A stretch of 64,000 nucleotides of DNA, taken from G965222505 sp965222505 (GTDB lineage: Bacteria; Bacteroidota; Rhodothermia; Rhodothermales; DATKEJ01). The DNA is taken from assembly GCA_965222505.1 (NCBI GenBank), contig OZ244956.1, positions 1,116,001 through 1,180,000 on the forward strand. Direction: 5' to 3'. The position numbers and the translations under genes were made by a program. The notes beneath the pieces were generated by a model. It did not search any database. It saw only the letters and a list, made by a program, of their open reading frames with translations, and was not told the origin of the DNA. The number at the start of each line of letters is the position of its first letter. Position 1 is the first letter of the stretch. Shown piece by piece: positions 52,928 through 61,339 of this stretch.

Positions 52928-54031
52928 TTGAATTTGCAGGACTTACACAATCTTGTTAGTGATGAGAATGAGATCCAATGGGCAATGGAGCGCTTGGTAT
53001 TACCCCGTGTATATCTGCGAGATCTCTACATGATACCAGCGGTAAAGCGATTGGATACGCTACGGGCCCGTATCGGGGACGTAGAACAAGATCATAGATG
53101 TCCCGATGCCTCGCTAGAAATCCTTGAACTTCTGAAAGCACGCAATCTCGGTGCAACATCAGTATTTCTGTCGTCATCAATCACAAAAGAAGAAGCAACG
53201 GACCTTTACATGCCGTTGGCGGCTCTCACGAGTAAGATGCTCCAGAGAATCACGTTCAATTCAGACGAAGATCTATATGCTTTCTATAACAGAGCCATTT
53301 CTGATTATCTCGAAGGATACTTGACGGTTAGTATGACAGTAGATGAAATGCGTGATGAGTTAATCAACTTTATAACTCGTGCACACTTTGCAGCAGCCGG
53401 AGCTTCTTGGGATGGTGACTGTCGAAATTTAAGTGGACGAGCAACCCTCGCTTTGTTTCAGCGCCTGTTTTTGCAGGCACTCGATGAATCAGAGCTACAG
53501 TGGTCGGCAAAAATGAGGGGGCGCGAGAAAGAACGTATCAGGAAAAATATCAATAGCTTTTCTGGCTTTGAATCAGACTGGATTGACCCTCTCGATTCGG
53601 GATCTATTCTTAAAGAAATCAGGGTAGGAGGTCAACTCACGGTTAAGTTTGGTGAACCTGACCTTGTAATTTCATGCAGAGGTGAAGTAATATTAATCGG
53701 CGAAGTTAAGGGAAGAACGGATATTAGTAATCTCTATGAAAGCTGGATGCCGACAGTTCAAGCAAAACTAGAAAAGGCCCGTAATAAGTTTCCTTCAGCT
53801 CGTCGTTTAGCGGTTCAGTTGTTCATTTCAGAAAAAATGCTAGGAGATCCCAAGAGGCCCGAACCAGGACTGGAAGATATGCGAAAAAGCGGACTCTTAG
53901 ATGCTGTCTATAGCATTGTGAAAATGCACTTTGACCCTCGTGAACGTCTACGGCTGGGAGAAGAGATTCGTCAGCTACTCAACACCTGCAAAAAGGGAGA
54001 ATTGAGTCCCAGCCTGTTTGGCAGTATTTGA
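52928..54031 (+). CDS. Type II restriction endonuclease (PD-(D/E)XK type)
   Basis: A 367-residue protein partnered with the methyltransferase to its right. A nuclease motif is visible at G-E-P-D-L-V-I (Asp245) followed by L-I-G-E-V-K-G (Glu259, Lys261), spaced as in PD-(D/E)XK enzymes. The first 200 residues are helical and probably bind DNA. The start appears to be TTG at 52928; the first ATG would lose 18 residues. The recognition site is not known. Its last 57 bases overlap the convergent methyltransferase gene. Confidence 0.75.
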   Translation: MNLQDLHNLVSDENEIQWAMERLVLPRVYLRDLYMIPAVKRLDTLRARIGDVEQDHRCPDASLEILELLKARNLGATSVFLSSSITKEEATDLYMPLAALTSKMLQRITFNSDEDLYAFYNRAISDYLEGYLTVSMTVDEMRDELINFITRAHFAAAGASWDGDCRNLSGRATLALFQRLFLQALDESELQWSAKMRGREKERIRKNINSFSGFESDWIDPLDSGSILKEIRVGGQLTVKFGEPDLVISCRGEVILIGEVKGRTDISNLYESWMPTVQAKLEKARNKFPSARRLAVQLFISEKMLGDPKRPEPGLEDMRKSGLLDAVYSIVKMHFDPRERLRLGEEIRQLLNTCKKGELSPSLFGSI

Positions 54032-55129
54032 GCGAATAGAAAGTAGGTGTTCAGCAATCTGTCTTGAAACTAGAGGAGGAACGGCGTCTCCAATCTGATT
54101 GTATTTCTGATTGAGTTTTCCTTCAAAGTAATACTCTGGAGGGAACCCTTGTAGTAAGGCCATCTCTCGTACACTGAGCATTCTATCTTGTTCTGGATGG
54201 GTAAACCGACCATTCCCAGGGCTGCCACATTCCCTTGTAATAGTTGGGGCTGCTCGATCCCACCACATGCGGCCATAGACATCGGGAAACGAACCAGGAC
54301 GTCTATTCTTTCGCAACATTGAAGGGATTAAGAGGTGAGGATGAGTTTCTTTTATGTCTCCCCAAGACCCTCCATCACGGGGAATGGCTTTCATTCTCTG
54401 TGTTACAGGATCGGTGTGTATTGGACAACGGTGCATCGGATCCATAGAATGAATCTCACCCTGGTCAAGTGTAGGGAGTTCTTCAATCGCATCACGCACA
54501 GTATACATACGTCTTAGATTGCGAGGAATCTTCGGTATCATACCTCTATCACGTCGCGCGATAACAATGGACCTTATTCGATTCTGAGGTAAACCAAAGT
54601 GGGCGAAATTGACGATTTCAGCTTCGATGGAATAGTTAAGGGATTTAAGAATTGTAGCCAATTCCTCAAAGTGATGAGTATGACGGCCTCTTAATAGCTC
54701 TTTAACGTTCTCCATTACAAAAAACTCTGGCATGAAGGCTTTTACGAACAAGGCGCTACGAGCTACCAGTTGGTTTCTTGGATCATCTTCGATGTGATTT
54801 TGTGCGTTTTTTTGACTAAAGCCTGTACATGGCGCACACGAGATCAATACTGTCAACTCACCCGGTTCTAGTCCAACAAAGCCTCTGTAATCATCTGGAT
54901 CAAGACGAGTTATATCAGCCTTGAGAGGCTCAAAGCCAATATTTCTTTTGAATGTTGAATTGCAGGCCGTTGTGGAACCTTTGCTTTTTCCGGCACGACC
55001 TGGTTTGCCCCGTTCTAAATCTACCGCACCAACGGAATGAAAACCAGAATCATGAAATCCCTTGCTCATGCCTCCCGCTCCAGAGAAGAGATCGACACAA
55101 GTCAAATGTTCTTCGGCACCAAATTCCAT
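53975..55129 (-). CDS. DNA (cytosine-5) methyltransferase of the restriction-modification pair
   Basis: A 384-residue C5-methyltransferase with the ordered family motifs. Motif I is CVDLFSGAGGMSKGF. Motif IV is S-C-A-P-C-T-G-F-S with catalytic Cys101. Motif VI is V-M-E-N-V. Motif VIII is Q-N-R-I-R-S. A target-recognition region follows, and motif X is Q-I-G-D-A-V-P-P-L-V. It protects self-DNA from the endonuclease encoded convergently. The last 57 bases overlap that gene. Confidence 0.95.
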   Translation of the reverse strand: MEFGAEEHLTCVDLFSGAGGMSKGFHDSGFHSVGAVDLERGKPGRAGKSKGSTTACNSTFKRNIGFEPLKADITRLDPDDYRGFVGLEPGELTVLISCAPCTGFSQKNAQNHIEDDPRNQLVARSALFVKAFMPEFFVMENVKELLRGRHTHHFEELATILKSLNYSIEAEIVNFAHFGLPQNRIRSIVIARRDRGMIPKIPRNLRRMYTVRDAIEELPTLDQGEIHSMDPMHRCPIHTDPVTQRMKAIPRDGGSWGDIKETHPHLLIPSMLRKNRRPGSFPDVYGRMWWDRAAPTITRECGSPGNGRFTHPEQDRMLSVREMALLQGFPPEYYFEGKLNQKYNQIGDAVPPLVSRQIAEHLLSIRSNTAKQAGTQFSLFAGVE

Positions 55130-55221
55130 TTCCCTGTTGGTTGTTATGGGTATGTTTAACGTAATAAACCAAAAAACGAGTATTGGTCAAAGGAAAATAT
55201 CGATTAATGTAGATAATGTCA

Positions 55222-55243
55222 ACAATGTAAACGTTTACGTTGT
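55222..55243. promoter_or_regulatory. Operator-like palindrome in the methyltransferase/RHH divergent promoter region
   Basis: GTAAACGTTTAC (55227-55238) is a perfect 12-bp palindrome extended by ACAAT/GTTGT (4 of 5 pairing). It lies between the methyltransferase start (55129) and the ribbon-helix-helix gene (55350). It is the natural target for a dimeric repressor, probably the nearby RHH protein. Confidence 0.65.
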
Positions 55244-55349
55244 AATAAATATTGGTTATTTTCTTAAATAGTGGCCAATCAGTGTTTTACGAACCGAAGG
55301 ACATTGAACCTTGGTTGGTATCGATAGTCAACGACAACCTTAGACATAA

Positions 55350-55565
55350 GTGGGTTCAAAATCGAAATCAAGATTTACTACCTATCTGCCGAATGATCTC
55401 ATCGAGCGGCTCAAGAATGCAGTTTATTATTTACCTGGCGCTACCGTTGCTAGTATTGTCGAATCGGCAGTGGAAGGCAAGTTAAATGAGCTTGAGGCGC
55501 AGAATGGAGGCCCCTTTCCATCTCGTTCTCAAGAGTTGAAAGGGGGACGACCACTAAGAAACTGA
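55350..55565 (+). CDS. Ribbon-helix-helix (CopG/Arc-like) DNA-binding protein
   Basis: A 71-residue protein. The RHH fold covers about 8-45 (R-F-T-T-Y-L-P-N-D-L-I-E-R-L-K-N-A then V-A-S-I-V-E-S-A-V). The tail (G-G-P-F-P-S-R-S ... G-G-R-P) is of the kind seen in plasmid and phage RHH proteins. It may repress its own promoter and that of the methyltransferase through the palindrome at 55222-55243. Confidence 0.75.
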   Translation: MGSKSKSRFTTYLPNDLIERLKNAVYYLPGATVASIVESAVEGKLNELEAQNGGPFPSRSQELKGGRPLRN

Positions 55566-55600
55566 GTTTCAGCGTCTTGTACGCCTATCATTTTATTCTC

Positions 55601-56707
55601 ATGGCATCTCGTACCTATTGGCTCGATCTTTTTTCTGGAACGACCTGGAAGGAGTTTCTTGAAGCAGGTGGTGAAATTTCAGGGTTCCGTCAAAGTCGGT
55701 GGGCTACTGTTCAGAAATTTAAGCCGGGAGACTATCTACTTTGCTACCTCACTGGTGTCTCCCGTTTTATCGGTATCCTCGAAGTGACCTCCAAGCCCTT
55801 TCACGATGAGGCTCCCATTTGGAGCGATACAGTGTTTCCGGCTCGGGTAGAAGTAAAACCTATTATCACTCTCACGCCTGAAACCGCTGTCCCGATACAC
55901 GAACTACGAGACAAGTTGAGTATCTTTGAAAACTTGAAAAGTCCCCATGCGTGGACAGGAAAACTCCGTGGTTCACCGTCAAAATGGAAAGCTGCTGATG
56001 GCGAGGCTATCCTACAAGCATTGCGTGAAGCCGAGCAAAATCCCATTCATCGTCCTGTTGATCCTAAAAAACTAGCACGCCGCCCTCGTGGAATTAAATC
56101 CAAACTTGGAGCCGTTACCATACCCACAGAGGAGGACGAACAAGTAGATCAACAGATTGAAGAAAGCGAGTCGCTAAGGGCGCATGTTGAGATTCAATAC
56201 CGCTTACTCAAGCTCGGAAACGACATGGGGTTTGAGGTGTGGGCAGCTAAGAATGACCGGAACGAGGTTATAGACGGGAAAAAGTTCTCCGAGATTTTTC
56301 CGTTTCGAGATAAACTCCCTGTCCGCTTTGATGCAGTGACGACCAACATCATAGAATACATTGATGTACTCTGGTTCAAAGGGAATGCGATTGTTGCTGC
56401 TTTTGAAGTAGAGAGCACCACAAGTGTCTACTCGGGACTGTTGCGGATGTCAGACCTTCTTGCCTTGCAGCCCAATTTGAACATACCTTTATATTTAGTA
56501 GCACCAGATCGGAGGCGCGATAAGGTATTCAGAGAAGTCAACCGACCAACGTTTAGAAGATTCGATCCTCCTCTAATAGATGTATGTCGCTACATTTCCT
56601 TTGACGTGCTGCGTAGCAAGCTCGAAGAAGTCGCTAGTGTTGTTCGCTACCTCAAGCCTGAATTTATTGATGAACTCTGCGAGGTATGTGATATAGAAGA
56701 AGAGTAA
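55601..56707 (+). CDS. EVE-domain protein with a C-terminal nuclease-like domain
   Basis: A 368-residue protein starting at MASRTYWLDL. The first 140 residues resemble an EVE (PUA-like) domain: Y-W-L-D-L-F, K-P-G-D-Y-L-L-C-Y-L, F-I-G-I-L-E-V. EVE domains can bind modified cytosine. The C-terminal region has I-D-V-L-W-F (Asp255) and A-A-F-E-V-E-S-T (Glu269, Glu271), the spacing of PD-(D/E)XK-type nucleases but with E-x-E. A modification-dependent restriction enzyme is the likely reading. It lies beside a type II restriction-modification pair, fitting a defence island. Confidence 0.65.
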   Translation: MASRTYWLDLFSGTTWKEFLEAGGEISGFRQSRWATVQKFKPGDYLLCYLTGVSRFIGILEVTSKPFHDEAPIWSDTVFPARVEVKPIITLTPETAVPIHELRDKLSIFENLKSPHAWTGKLRGSPSKWKAADGEAILQALREAEQNPIHRPVDPKKLARRPRGIKSKLGAVTIPTEEDEQVDQQIEESESLRAHVEIQYRLLKLGNDMGFEVWAAKNDRNEVIDGKKFSEIFPFRDKLPVRFDAVTTNIIEYIDVLWFKGNAIVAAFEVESTTSVYSGLLRMSDLLALQPNLNIPLYLVAPDRRRDKVFREVNRPTFRRFDPPLIDVCRYISFDVLRSKLEEVASVVRYLKPEFIDELCEVCDIEEE

Positions 56708-56776
56708 GGGGGGGTAAGGGCATATTTTTACACGATTCCGCCCACTGATCCAGTCAGTAGAGGCCACGTTGCGGCA

Positions 56777-57001
56777 TCACGGCACATCAAGTTCCATTTC
56801 ATCCTTGATCAGCACATCAGCCGGCACATTGAAGAAGTAGCTCACCTTCAGAACAAACTCGACGGTTGGTTTCTTCATTCCTGACTCCAATTCACTGATA
56901 TACCCGCTTGACTTATATCCCAATCGACTCGCCAATAACCTAGTTGTGAGGTTACGAGATGTACGCAGATGGCGAAGCTTTTCCCCAAATCGGTCAAGCA
57001 T
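56777..57001 (-). CDS. Xre-family regulator
   Basis: A 74-residue protein from the ATG at 57001. It is one HTH_3 domain (M-L-D-R-F-G-E-K-L-R-H-L-R, L-L-A-S-R-L-G-Y-K-S-S-G-Y-I-S-E-L-E, P-A-D-V-L-I). Two palindromes lie in its upstream region and probably form its operators. It may repress the divergent envelope genes. Confidence 0.8.
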   Translation of the reverse strand: MLDRFGEKLRHLRTSRNLTTRLLASRLGYKSSGYISELESGMKKPTVEFVLKVSYFFNVPADVLIKDEMELDVP

Positions 57002-57013
57002 AACAGGTGGGCA

Positions 57014-57069
57014 GGTTTTGTGGAAACAAAACCAACCTATGATCTGTTTGCTCTCTACCAGAGAGCAAA
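57014..57069. promoter_or_regulatory. Two operator-like palindromes between xre and the beta-barrel gene
   Basis: GGTTTTGT-GGAA-ACAAAACC (57014-57033) and TTTGCTCTC-TACCA-GAGAGCAAA (57047-57069) are both perfect inverted repeats. They lie in the 101-bp region between the divergent xre and envelope-protein genes. This is the expected place for repressor-binding sites. Confidence 0.7.
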
Positions 57070-57102
57070 TGTCTTGCCTCATTCTCTCACCCTACCCTAA
57101 TC

Positions 57103-57633
57103 ATGCAGTACATACGAACAGGGCGTTTTCTTGGCCTGGTTCTCCTACTAACCCTCGTGCCCACAGAAGGGAGAGCACAACTTACCCATATCGGAGGGCA
57201 TCTTGGATATAGTATTGATGCCGAGGATGTACTCTTTGGAGCGGCAGGGCTGTATGCCCTAAGACAACACCCGAAATGGGTGGTTAATCCAACTGTTGAT
57301 ATTCTCCAAGATAGTGAAATCACGTCCGGCATTGAGGTATCGGCCAGCATCTATGCGCTCAATTTCGATGGTTGGTATGTCCCTGATTCCACAGGCACAT
57401 GGAGACCGTACGTAGGTGGAGGATTGGCGCTCTGGATCATTAGGGCCTCGGTTGATGCTGGCCTGTTGGGTACTGAGTCAGCTTCAGACACACAGGCTGG
57501 CCTTAATCTCACCGGGGGCATGATGCGCAATACGTCAAGTAAGACCACGCCCTTTGTTCAGCTTCGTCTTACGTTCATTGATAATGATACAGCAACGGCA
57601 CTGCTCGGGGGGATACTCTTTTCCCTTGACTAA
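57103..57633 (+). CDS. Small outer-membrane beta-barrel-like protein
   Basis: A 176-residue protein with a signal peptide (G-L-V-L-L-L-T-L-V, ends G-R-A-Q). Alternating strands (G-G-H-L-G-Y-S, W-R-P-Y-V-G-G-G-L-A-L-W, F-V-Q-L-R-L-T-F) suit an 8-stranded barrel. It is divergent to the xre gene with palindromes between. Its function is unknown. Confidence 0.6.
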   Translation: MQYIRTGRFLGLVLLLTLVPTEGRAQLTHIGGHLGYSIDAEDVLFGAAGLYALRQHPKWVVNPTVDILQDSEITSGIEVSASIYALNFDGWYVPDSTGTWRPYVGGGLALWIIRASVDAGLLGTESASDTQAGLNLTGGMMRNTSSKTTPFVQLRLTFIDNDTATALLGGILFSLD

Positions 57634-57665
57634 CCGTTCTTAAACTTCAAACCAAAGGTGTAAAA

Positions 57666-58202
57666 ATGGCTACCAAGAATCTGGTTCTATTCGTTCTTTT
57701 CGGCCTTGTCGCAGGGCTTGCAGCCTGTGACTCCAACGATAGTAACAATGATGGCTTTGCTGGTGACTACATACCCGTTGAAGCCGCAGGGGAAGTCATA
57801 TCATTGCCGCTTGATCTCGGTTGGCGGGATGGTGGCCTCAGCAGGACTCGTCAAGAATACACTTCGGTGGTGCTGCGACTGGATGGAGAAGGGGGATGGC
57901 GGATCATCTATGAATATACTTTTCAATCACAGCATGTTATCAATGGAGAACCCACCGGAGACATTACCTCGTCTGAACTCACCTTCTTTGAAGCAGGAAC
58001 CTACATGGTTGAGGGCGAGGTAATCACCCTATTGCAGCGAAACAGAAACGGAGAGATTCAAACGGATAGTCAAATCGAAGCGGTCGGCACCTTTCGGGGA
58101 GACATACGTGAAGAGACGATCACCCTGGATGTGTTTTTTATCAGGGGTGATTTTTATTCCGGTGCTGGCATTGGCGAACATGTGGTTTTCGAGAGGATGT
58201 GA
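57666..58202 (+). CDS. Small lipoprotein
   Basis: A 178-residue protein with a lipobox (G-L-A-A-C, Cys21) followed by an Asn/Asp-rich linker and a beta-rich domain. It shares its transcript with the barrel protein 33 bases upstream. I recognise no family. Confidence 0.65.
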   Translation: MATKNLVLFVLFGLVAGLAACDSNDSNNDGFAGDYIPVEAAGEVISLPLDLGWRDGGLSRTRQEYTSVVLRLDGEGGWRIIYEYTFQSQHVINGEPTGDITSSELTFFEAGTYMVEGEVITLLQRNRNGEIQTDSQIEAVGTFRGDIREETITLDVFFIRGDFYSGAGIGEHVVFERM

Positions 58203-58252
58203 TGACATACCATTTACCAAGCTGAGGATATGCGCAGGTGGTGAGGAGGCAG

Positions 58253-58350
58253 TGCAAGGCCCTGCAAGGCTCGTCTTGGCCTTGCATGCTACAACATGGT
58301 ACTTTGTTTAAGGCAGGAAGAGCCATCGACTAGAGGGTGAATCCTGCCTT
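58253..58350. terminator. Two hairpins between convergent genes
   Basis: TGCAAGGCC pairs with GGCCTTGCA (58253-58261, 58278-58286), and AAGGCAGGA pairs with TCCTGCCTT (58310-58318, 58342-58350). They separate the lipoprotein gene from the convergent conjugation gene and probably end both transcripts. Confidence 0.6.
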
Positions 58351-58398
58351 CTCTATCCTTATAGGCTCCCAGGAGGTGAGCGATGTTTTGAGACCTCG

Positions 58399-60141
58399 CT
58401 AGATTTTTTTCATGCGCTTAAGGGCACCGGCTAGGATTTCTGAAACAGCTTCACGGCGAGTATCAGTTTCGTGGTTTGTTGGATAGCGTACCTCGACGGT
58501 GTAGCCCGTGCCTTTGTCCGTATGTACCGTCGATTGTGTCCGTGTCGTTATCGGTGAAGCAGGTCGCTCAAGAAATGTAAGCAAGCCCTCTACCGTCAGT
58601 ACATGCACACGGCTCAGATCTTCTGGGTCAAGGTAGGTCTCAAAGCCGCGTTCCAGTTCTTTGATCCGTTTTGGTTCTACAGCAATGACAACAATGTCTG
58701 GCAGACCATGAGCCAGACATGCTTTCACGTGTGTCAGTTCTTCAGCCAGCGTTGATGTAATAGAAACCAAGCACCCGACCTGCTGTTCATCCTGCCTGAA
58801 ATTGATATACACACTGCCGGGACTCGTTGCAATTGATACCGTCTCATCCGGTAACCATCCAGCACTCGATGCCAGTCGGGTTATGAGTTCTTTGAGGTAG
58901 GTATGCTGACGACGATTCTCAGGTGGCGGCGCAGAAATACCTTCCTTGGCGGGAGGTTCAACAGTAGGCGGCACATCGCCACGAGCCAGATCATGTGGAG
59001 ACACTTCGACAGGTCTATCTTCTCTATCTGCTTTTTCACGTGCCTTACGTTTCCGGGGCCGCCGACTGGACTTGTTTTCACTATTAACATCCCCGGTCTG
59101 TTCTTGTAGAACGCTATATGCTTCTTCGCCCACAACCGTCGGCATACACAACAAACCAAGGAGTTCCCGGCGATTGAGAATCATGCCACTTCGATGGGTC
59201 GTCCGGGTGAGCACATCCTCTACCTCAATCCCTCCCGGGTAGTCGATACGTTCCATAGGCATCAATGCATTGGTACCGTGCCCGGAGTATACCTGGAGCG
59301 CCCGTTTGAGATGCTCGATTATCTGGTTTGCTCGGTCGCCTGATGTTGCTTTGGCCGCAACACGAACGATGACCGCACAAAGAGCATAGCGGATTTTTTC
59401 TCTGGCTTCACTTAAGAGACGGGGTGACGTAACCACATAGGGCGAGTCCTGATCCAGCCTGAGTACCCGCTGCACGCTCTCTGACCACGGATGCCGGAGA
59501 GGTTGAAAGAGCACTTGGAATAGCCCCATCTCCCGAGAACCAATCTGTTCAAGCACTTCCATAACAGGCTGCAAGAGATTGTCATGGACATTATCAGCAA
59601 CACGAAGAGGTACCATAAACTCTTCTGACAGACCAAACTGCAAAACCGCACTGTGTCCTTGAATGCGCTCCCACGACGTTTGTAGGGTCACTTTGGATGT
59701 TGAATATGATCCATAAAGAAAAGAAAGGGAAGGTGACTGCATTGCTGCTTCAGATTTTGAATACACCAACTGAGGATGTATGTGGCCTTCCTGACTGACC
59801 AACTCAAAACAGATCGGATAGCTGAGGTTCGCTACCACAATCTGCTCTACGGCATTACTGAGTGTTTGTGAATCACCATCCAGACGCAGTTCTATCAGAT
59901 CAGACGTTGGATACCGCGCAGTCGGTGCTTTTTCGTGGGAGGGCTGCGTATGAAGTGCCGAGGAAAGCCGAGATATGGTAAAGGGCTCAAAGACTGGCTC
60001 AAGCTCAACCGGATAGTTCCACAAGGCCCAACCACGCCCCTGCCGTTCCCAGGCATACAATGCGCGACTGAGCTTTCTGCTCATAGCAATCAGGTTCCTT
60101 GCTCTCATAGTCTTGTATGCAGCATTGACGGCTATCGGCAT
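58399..60141 (-). CDS. Conjugation-associated protein, N-terminal domain of TraG/HerA-like ATPases
   Basis: A 580-residue protein without a P-loop. Residues about 150-345 (for example R-E-M-G-L-F-Q-V-L-F-Q-P, then I-L-N-R-R-E-L-L-G-L-L-C-M-P) resemble the region that precedes the motor core in long conjugative ATPases. A charged linker (about 350-420) follows. A C-terminal domain (V-G-C-L-V-S-I-T, H-V-K-A-C-L-A-H-G-L-P-D-I-V-V-I-A) has the look of a restriction-endonuclease-like fold. Start at 60141 or an internal ATG (60084) is uncertain because a divergent gene begins 22 bases away. It may be the missing half of the ATPase at 50.4 kb. Confidence 0.5.
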   Translation of the reverse strand: MPIAVNAAYKTMRARNLIAMSRKLSRALYAWERQGRGWALWNYPVELEPVFEPFTISRLSSALHTQPSHEKAPTARYPTSDLIELRLDGDSQTLSNAVEQIVVANLSYPICFELVSQEGHIHPQLVYSKSEAAMQSPSLSFLYGSYSTSKVTLQTSWERIQGHSAVLQFGLSEEFMVPLRVADNVHDNLLQPVMEVLEQIGSREMGLFQVLFQPLRHPWSESVQRVLRLDQDSPYVVTSPRLLSEAREKIRYALCAVIVRVAAKATSGDRANQIIEHLKRALQVYSGHGTNALMPMERIDYPGGIEVEDVLTRTTHRSGMILNRRELLGLLCMPTVVGEEAYSVLQEQTGDVNSENKSSRRPRKRKAREKADREDRPVEVSPHDLARGDVPPTVEPPAKEGISAPPPENRRQHTYLKELITRLASSAGWLPDETVSIATSPGSVYINFRQDEQQVGCLVSITSTLAEELTHVKACLAHGLPDIVVIAVEPKRIKELERGFETYLDPEDLSRVHVLTVEGLLTFLERPASPITTRTQSTVHTDKGTGYTVEVRYPTNHETDTRREAVSEILAGALKRMKKI

Positions 60142-60162
60142 ACCAGGCTATACTACCCCTAT

Positions 60163-60480
60163 ATGACCGATGCTGAATTTGAAGCTTTTCAACAGCGCCA
60201 TAACAAAACAGCAGACTTTGCCTTAATGCAGCAGGGAATTGTCTTGCCCATTATGAAATGGGCACTGCACTTACCAGAAGAACGCGTGCTATTCTTTACC
60301 GTCAACCCGGATGAACAGCTTGACAATGTCGTTACTGAGCTTATGCAAAATTGGAGCATCCGCCCTGAGCATATTGAAGCCATTGTTCCCGTAGAATCCA
60401 TCGATTCGCACAAAGAAGTCACTGCTTCTCGAATTGATGAGTCCATGAACCGGCTACGGGGACAAGGATTTAATCTTTAA
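60163..60480 (+). CDS. Small unknown soluble protein
   Basis: A 105-residue mixed alpha/beta protein (MTDAEFEAFQQRHN; H-L-P-E-E-R-V-L-F-F-T-V-N; Q-L-D-N-V-V-T-E-L). It lies divergent to the gene at 60141 and overlaps the convergent coiled-coil gene by four bases at its stop. No family is recognised. Confidence 0.55.
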   Translation: MTDAEFEAFQQRHNKTADFALMQQGIVLPIMKWALHLPEERVLFFTVNPDEQLDNVVTELMQNWSIRPEHIEAIVPVESIDSHKEVTASRIDESMNRLRGQGFNL

Positions 60481-60842
60481 CGATCAAACCCTCGGTCGTA
60501 CCGGTCTTTGAGGGCTGACTGAACTCGCTGATTTCGCAAAATACGAGCATCTAAGCGTTCCAGGTCACGCCTAAGTGTATTGACCTGTCGCTCGTACAAC
60601 CCCGACATTTTCTCAGCATGAGCAAGTTGGGTTGCATATTCCTCTTGAGGCATGGGGGCATTCGGATGTCGTGCGACTCGCTTGTCTTTTTGCATCTCCA
60701 TACGCAGCCCTCTAGGGAGATCATCCCATGATCCACGTTGCTTGATATGCATGGCTTCACGGTTCCATCTGGCATATTCAGCACGGTTTTGTTGGATGGC
60801 TAAAATAAGTCGGTTTCGTTCGGCCTGATAGTCTTGGCTCAT
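60477..60842 (-). CDS. Coiled-coil protein of the conjugation region
   Basis: A 121-residue, strongly charged helical protein (R-N-R-L-I-L-A-I-Q-Q-N-R-A-E-Y; end Y-D-R-G-F-D-R). It overlaps the convergent gene by four bases. Role unknown. Confidence 0.55.
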   Translation of the reverse strand: MSQDYQAERNRLILAIQQNRAEYARWNREAMHIKQRGSWDDLPRGLRMEMQKDKRVARHPNAPMPQEEYATQLAHAEKMSGLYERQVNTLRRDLERLDARILRNQRVQSALKDRYDRGFDR

Positions 60843-60912
60843 AGTATAACGTGTTAGGTGGAAGACACCCTATCCGGTCCACTAAAGCTCACCGGACAGG
60901 ACAGAGTAACCG

Positions 60913-61230
60913 TTACCGTTCAGGTTCCGGCTCATGAGATTTCTTTGTTGCCTGATCCAGCTTTTGCTCCCGTGATGTGAGCGCATCACGCTCTTTAATC
61001 AATCGGCTCACCTGGCGGCTGAGTTTGTTTTTTTGCGTATGGGCATGTTCCAGCAGATCTTCACGAGCCGTAAAGTAGCGGGAATGCACCGACTCCGGGT
61101 TGTCGGTTTTGAATCCCAGGTAACTCCCATTGATCTGATTGATAATGCCTTCTTTACGATGGATGTCGCGCATGACCTGATCAATCTCCTGATTGAGGTC
61201 GGCCACAGTTTTGGTTTGTGTGTCATTCAT
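60913..61230 (-). CDS. Small coiled-coil protein of the conjugation region
   Basis: A 105-residue helical protein (V-A-D-L-N-Q-E-I-D-Q-V-M-R-D-I; K-L-S-R-Q-V-S-R-L-I-K-E-R-D-A-L). It follows the coupling-protein gene on the same strand and may be an accessory transfer protein. Confidence 0.55.
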   Translation of the reverse strand: MNDTQTKTVADLNQEIDQVMRDIHRKEGIINQINGSYLGFKTDNPESVHSRYFTAREDLLEHAHTQKNKLSRQVSRLIKERDALTSREQKLDQATKKSHEPEPER

Positions 61231-61339
61231 TGGTTTGTGGGTTTGATATATGAAAATGCACTTATGTGCGTTCAGGGTAGTTGTCTTGCATTGTCATCTT
61301 CTCTAGGCGTAGCTCGTGTTCAAGCAAGCACGAGTTGTA

